Positions 4,846-8,295 of a DNA stretch of 8,295 bases are shown here, one piece after another. The DNA lies in NCBI GenBank assembly GCA_022563215.1, contig JADFNT010000061.1, forward strand, positions 1-8,295. The letters are read 5' to 3'. The stretch comes from Pseudomonadota bacterium. Its GTDB lineage: Bacteria; Pseudomonadota; Alphaproteobacteria; Rhodospirillales; Casp-alpha2. The position numbers and the translations under genes were made by a program. The notes beneath the pieces were generated by a model, which ran no database searches, was not told the origin of the DNA, and worked only from the letters and a program-made list of their open reading frames with translations. Each line of letters starts with the position of its first letter. Position 1 is the stretch's first letter.

Positions 4846-6330
4846 ATGTATAAAGAAACTCTCTCCAAGGACCTGAACAAACTCGTCAGCATCGAAACGG
4901 CGGTGCGCCTGACGGCGAAGCCCATGACCGCCATCGGTCTCGCGGCCATTTTCCTTGCCATCGTCTGGGTCGCCGCCAACGCCATCACGGCGGGCGCCGA
5001 AAACCAGGGCTTCATCGTCGCCGCCGGCGTCATCGGCGGCTACATGGCGCTCAACATCGGCGCCAACGACGTCGCCAACAACGTCGGCCCGGCGTTCGGC
5101 GCCAAGTCGCTGACCATGATGGGGGCGCTGATCATCGCCGCCATCTTCGAATCCGCCGGCGCCTTTATCGCCGGTGGCGACGTGGTGAATACCATCTCCA
5201 AGGGCATCATCGACCCAAGCCTGATGCCCGATACCACGATTTTCATCTGGGCCATGATGTCGGCCCTGTTGGCGGCGGCACTTTGGATCAATTTCGCGAC
5301 TTGGGTCGGGGCGCCGGTATCGACGACGCACTCCATCGTCGGTGGCGTCATCGGCGCCGGAATCGCGGCGGCCGGGTTTGGCATCGTCAACTGGGGGATA
5401 ATGGGGAAAATCGCCATAAGCTGGGTGATCTCTCCGGTTCTGGGGGGAATCGTCGCCGCTCTTTTCCTGGCCTTCGTCAAATCCTATATCATCTATCAGC
5501 CGGACAAGGTCGCCGCCGCCAAGCGGTGGGTGCCGGTGCTGGTGGCGCTGATGGCCGGGATCTTCTCTTCCTACCTGGTGATGAAGGGGCTGAAGAAAGT
5601 CTGGAGGCCGGGCCCGGAAACCGTGATCGCCCTCGGCGCCATGGTCTTCGCCGTCACCTGGTTTATCGTCAGGCCGCTGATCGCCCGGCGCGCCGAAGGC
5701 ATGGAAAACCGCAACAAGTCGATCCGCACCCTTTTCCACCTGCCGTTGATCTGCGCCGCGGCGCTGTTGTCCTTCGCCCATGGGGCCAACGACGTCGCCA
5801 ATGCCGTCGGCCCCTTGGCCGCCATCGTATCGAGCGCCGAAACCGGTGCCGTCGCCGCCCAGGTGGAGATTCCTTTCTGGGTGCTGTTCGTCGGCGCCGC
5901 CGGCATCACCATGGGGCTTATGTTGTTCGGCCCGAAGCTGATCCGCACCGTCGGCACCCAGATTACCCGCATGAACCCCATGCGGGCCTTTTGCGTGGCG
6001 CTGTCGGCGGCGATCACGGTAATTATCGCGTCGGCGCTCGGGCTCCCGGTCAGTTCCACCCACATCGCCATCGGCGCCATTTTCGGCGTCGGGTTCTACC
6101 GCGAGTGGCAAACGGCGAGACGCACCCACATCAATCACGGGCGCATCCGGAAAGCGCCCGAAACGCCCTCGAAATGGGACCTCCTGCCGCCGCTGGAAAA
6201 GGCCCAGCGCCGCAAGCTGGTCCGCCGCCAGCATCTGTGGACCATCCTCGCCGCGTGGTTGATCACGGTTCCTCTTTCGGCCGTCCTCGCCGGGGGGATT
6301 TTCCTCGTTCTCAGGGCCTTTCTGGAGTAA
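4846..6330 (+). CDS. pit: PiT-family inorganic phosphate transporter
   Basis: This 494-residue inner-membrane protein belongs to the PiT family (PF01384), low-affinity phosphate symporters driven by H+ or Na+. It shows the family's internal duplication. GANDVANNVGPAFGAKS (72-88) in the N-terminal half is mirrored by GANDVANAVGPLAA (313-326) in the C-terminal half, and GAPVSTTHSIVGGVIGAG (155-172) is mirrored by GLPVSSTHIAIGAIFGVG (399-416). About ten to twelve hydrophobic segments are visible, beginning at 28-48. A hydrophilic tail at about 420-462 precedes a last hydrophobic segment (463-490). Length is close to E. coli PitA (about 500). ATG 4846 follows GGAG at 4831-4834, with AAAGAGG closer in. 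PiT genes often sit beside a PhoU-like DUF47 gene, but none is seen here. The ClC gene starts 86 bp downstream. H+ versus Na+ coupling cannot be told from sequence by eye. Confidence 0.95.
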   Translation: MYKETLSKDLNKLVSIETAVRLTAKPMTAIGLAAIFLAIVWVAANAITAGAENQGFIVAAGVIGGYMALNIGANDVANNVGPAFGAKSLTMMGALIIAAIFESAGAFIAGGDVVNTISKGIIDPSLMPDTTIFIWAMMSALLAAALWINFATWVGAPVSTTHSIVGGVIGAGIAAAGFGIVNWGIMGKIAISWVISPVLGGIVAALFLAFVKSYIIYQPDKVAAAKRWVPVLVALMAGIFSSYLVMKGLKKVWRPGPETVIALGAMVFAVTWFIVRPLIARRAEGMENRNKSIRTLFHLPLICAAALLSFAHGANDVANAVGPLAAIVSSAETGAVAAQVEIPFWVLFVGAAGITMGLMLFGPKLIRTVGTQITRMNPMRAFCVALSAAITVIIASALGLPVSSTHIAIGAIFGVGFYREWQTARRTHINHGRIRKAPETPSKWDLLPPLEKAQRRKLVRRQHLWTILAAWLITVPLSAVLAGGIFLVLRAFLE

Positions 6331-6376
6331 CCGGCCGCCGCCCCAGGGACGAAAGATTCTATTCACACATCGCCCT

Positions 6377-6382
6377 TATAAT
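6377..6382 (+). promoter_or_regulatory. Possible -10 box of the ClC gene
   Basis: A perfect TATAAT lies 34 bp before the ClC start, in the 86-bp gap after the phosphate transporter. There is no good -35 box at 16-18 bp; GATTCT at 6355-6360 is poor. A TCAATTGA palindrome at 6391-6398 lies between this site and the start codon. The ClC gene may be transcribed separately from pit. Confidence 0.35.
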
Positions 6383-6416
6383 CGCTTGAATCAATTGAAT
6401 TGTTCGCAGGCAAGCG

Positions 6417-8198
6417 ATGGTCAGCGCCCCAACCCGTTTCACTTATGCCCGCATGCTGCTCAGGCTTAGGCGCCTGATCCGGAACGACCACCTGATCCTG
6501 GTCGTCCTGTCGCTGGTCGCGGGAAGCGTGGCGGGCGGCGCCGTGGTCCTGTTCCGCGAAGCCATTTCATTCATCCAGTTGGGTTTTTACGGGTCGGATT
6601 CCGAACGCCTTTTCGCCGATGCCGCCAAGCTCGCCTGGTGGAAAATCCTGCTCATACCCGCCGTCGGCGGGTTGCTGGTCGGCGGCATCGTCCGCTTCGC
6701 CCTGCCCGGGAAGCGGCCTCATGGCGTCGCCGATGTCATCGAGGCAAGCGCCCTTCGCGGCGGCTGGATGTCGTCCCGGGTCGGCTTGGCGGCGGCCGTC
6801 GTCAGCGCCATTTCCATCGGCTCCGGCGCCTCGGTGGGCCGGGAAGGCCCGGCCGTGCACCTGGGCGCCAGCCTGGCGGGCTGGATCGGGCGGCGGTTGC
6901 ACCTGACCCCGTCCCTGACCCGCACCCTGCTCGGCTGCGGCGTGGCGTCGGCGGTGGCGGCGTCGTTCAACGCGCCCATTGCCGGCGCCTTGTTCGCCAG
7001 CGAAGTGGTGATCGGCCATTACGCGCTCAAGGCCTTCGCCCCCATCGTCATCGCGTCGGTCGCCGGGACCGCCATCTCGCAGGCCTGGTTCGGGGATTTC
7101 CCGGCGTTTTCACTGGCCGATACCTATCTGGCGTCGTTTTGGGAATTTCCCGCCTTCGCCGGCCTGGGCGTCGCCGCCGGGGTTACCGCGATTTTGTTCA
7201 TGAAGGCGATCGAGCTGGCACGGCGCCTGGCCGAGGAAACACCCGTGCCGGCGTGGCTCAAGCCGGCCGGCGCCGGCCTGATGGTCGGGTCGATCGGGCT
7301 GGTGTTCCCGCGGGTCATGGGCGTCGGCTACGGGGTCACCGAACAGGCGCTTCTGGTGACCTTGCCGCTGGTGCTGTTGATCGTCCTGGCGCTGGCCAAG
7401 ATCCTGGCCACCGCGCTCAGCATCGGCGGCGGCTTCGGCGGCGGCGTGTTTTCGCCGTCCCTGGTGATCGGCGCGCTCCTCGGCGGCGCTTATGGGATCG
7501 TCGCCACGTCCATATTCCCCGAGTATTCGTCCGGTCCCGCCGCCTACACCGTCGTCGGCATGGGGGCCATGGCGGCGGCGGTTCTGGGGGCGCCCATATC
7601 GACGACGCTGATCATCTTCGAGATGACCGGCGATTACGCCCTGACCCTGGCCGTCATGGTGGCGGTGGTGATCGCGTCCGAGATCACGCAGCAGTTCCAT
7701 GGCCGGTCCTTCTTCGCCATCCAACTGCGGCAACGGGGCATCGACCTCAAGGGCGGTTTCGAGACCGAGATCATGCATTCGATCAAGGTCGGCGGCATGG
7801 TCAACCGTGATTCCGAACTGGTGACCCTGGACGTCGGCCTGCCGGATTTGAGGAAAATGCTGCAAAGCTCCAGGACCGGGGAGCTTTTCGTCATCCGCGA
7901 TTCGGGCGAGCTTTACGGCACCATTACCTTGGCCGGCCTCAGCGAACTGGCCTTCGATGCCGCCGCCGACGATTTGATCCGAGCCGGCGACTGCGCCCAG
8001 ACACAGCCCTTCGTGCTGTCCGAGGACGACGACCTGGAAGCGGCGCTGTCGTTGCTGGCCGAGACCGGCGAGGACCGCATCGCCGTGGTCGAGAACACCG
8101 AATCCATGGTTTTCAAGGGCTGCGTCACCGAGGCCGAGATCATGGCCGCCTACAACAAGGCGCTGCTCGAAAGCCGCCACGAGGAACACGGCATCTGA
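6417..8198 (+). CDS. ClC-family chloride transporter/channel with C-terminal CBS region
   Basis: The 593-residue protein is a voltage-gated-chloride-channel family member (PF00654), an inner-membrane homodimer in known cases. Family landmarks: HGVADVIEASALRGG (102-116, at the GSGIP/GHGVPE position), GSGASVGREGPAVHLGA (135-151) with the gating glutamate at Glu143, AASFNAPIAGALFASEV (181-197), GGGFGGGVFSPSLVIGALLG (337-356) and GMGAMAAAVLGAPIS (381-395) followed by FEMTGDY. Residues from about 452 to 585 form a soluble tail that fits two CBS modules (IKVGGMVNRDSELVTLDVG, then a second from about 524), likely regulatory. Compared with the E. coli antiporter ClC-ec1, the inner proton glutamate (Glu203) position appears to be Val197, the central Tyr445 position Phe433, and the Ser107 position His102. 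These are alignments by eye. They leave open whether this is a channel or an exchanger. The start has a weak AGG before it; Met13 is an alternative. A terminator follows directly. Confidence 0.93.
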   Translation: MVSAPTRFTYARMLLRLRRLIRNDHLILVVLSLVAGSVAGGAVVLFREAISFIQLGFYGSDSERLFADAAKLAWWKILLIPAVGGLLVGGIVRFALPGKRPHGVADVIEASALRGGWMSSRVGLAAAVVSAISIGSGASVGREGPAVHLGASLAGWIGRRLHLTPSLTRTLLGCGVASAVAASFNAPIAGALFASEVVIGHYALKAFAPIVIASVAGTAISQAWFGDFPAFSLADTYLASFWEFPAFAGLGVAAGVTAILFMKAIELARRLAEETPVPAWLKPAGAGLMVGSIGLVFPRVMGVGYGVTEQALLVTLPLVLLIVLALAKILATALSIGGGFGGGVFSPSLVIGALLGGAYGIVATSIFPEYSSGPAAYTVVGMGAMAAAVLGAPISTTLIIFEMTGDYALTLAVMVAVVIASEITQQFHGRSFFAIQLRQRGIDLKGGFETEIMHSIKVGGMVNRDSELVTLDVGLPDLRKMLQSSRTGELFVIRDSGELYGTITLAGLSELAFDAAADDLIRAGDCAQTQPFVLSEDDDLEAALSLLAETGEDRIAVVENTESMVFKGCVTEAEIMAAYNKALLESRHEEHGI

Positions 8199-8233
8199 GC
8201 CCGTCGGAAAGGTCTCGCCGTTGGGCCTCTTTT
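8199..8233 (+). terminator. Rho-independent terminator of the ClC gene
   Basis: GCCC (8199-8202) pairs with GGGC (8223-8226), and CGG (8205-8207) with CCG (8218-8220) inside it; CTCTTTT follows. It begins directly after the ClC stop codon. The stem is imperfect, so the call is moderate. Confidence 0.5.
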
Positions 8234-8270
8234 AACAGTTCCGTAAATTCAGTCATGTAATGGTTCCATT

Positions 8271-8295
8271 AAAAAACCCCGCCGGAAGCGGAGTC
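8271..8295 (-). terminator. Leftward rho-independent terminator of a gene beyond the right edge
   Basis: Read on the minus strand, CTCCGC (from 8293) pairs with GCGGGG (to 8277) around a five-base loop, and TTTTTT (8276-8271) follows. One pair is G-U on the minus strand but C-A on the plus strand, so the structure favours leftward transcription. It implies a convergent gene to the right of the window. Confidence 0.6.

Noticed and set aside
4816..6366. Minus-strand 516-residue ORF
   Set aside because: Antisense shadow of the phosphate transporter, rich in Gly/Asp/Arg/His, a usual result of GC-rich codon use.
7110..8189. Minus-strand 359-residue ORF
   Set aside because: Antisense shadow of the ClC gene, with the same composition bias and no domain.
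1..8295. CRISPR array, tRNA or rRNA genes
   Set aside because: No regularly spaced repeats with unique spacers, and no tRNA- or rRNA-like conserved segments were recognised.

Overview
The window looks like chromosomal DNA from a GC-rich alphaproteobacterium, probably Rhodospirillales-like. I infer this from protein style and codon use only; there is no rRNA or marker gene to settle it. Five genes look intact: pyrE (minus), then a TPR-sulfotransferase, an acyl-CoA thioesterase, a PiT phosphate transporter and a ClC chloride transporter or channel (all plus).

Left part (1-1712). pyrE and a downstream gene read leftward. That downstream gene starts as a secreted rhodanese-type sulfurtransferase. 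After about 90 residues it switches, in frame, into a sacsin/HSP90-like ATPase sequence. The ATPase reading is then broken by a 4-bp tandem duplication and continues in another frame off the left edge. The left edge therefore holds a gene chimera plus a decayed ATPase, a family often found in defence islands. A 145-bp divergent intergenic region with three 10-bp direct repeats separates pyrE from the rightward genes.

Middle (1713-4630). A 677-residue protein carries nine or ten TPR units followed by a PAPS-type sulfotransferase domain. It ends inside a 280-bp non-coding element (3737-4016). The element has 24-bp terminal inverted repeats (21/24 matching), further ungapped pairing up to 35 positions, and AGGG on both flanks. 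Its interior folds into three more hairpins. I read it as a MITE-like insertion that supplies the stop codon of the sulfotransferase gene. The thioesterase follows, with a strong Shine-Dalgarno sequence.

Right part (4631-8295). A PiT-family phosphate transporter is followed, after 86 bp with a possible promoter, by a ClC-family protein with two CBS-like C-terminal segments. The ClC gene ends at a likely terminator. A second, leftward-facing terminator at the window edge implies a convergent gene outside the window. Apart from the pyrE/rhodanese pair, which could be one transcript, the genes do not form one obvious pathway: pyrimidine synthesis, sulfonation, CoA-thioester hydrolysis, phosphate uptake and chloride transport.
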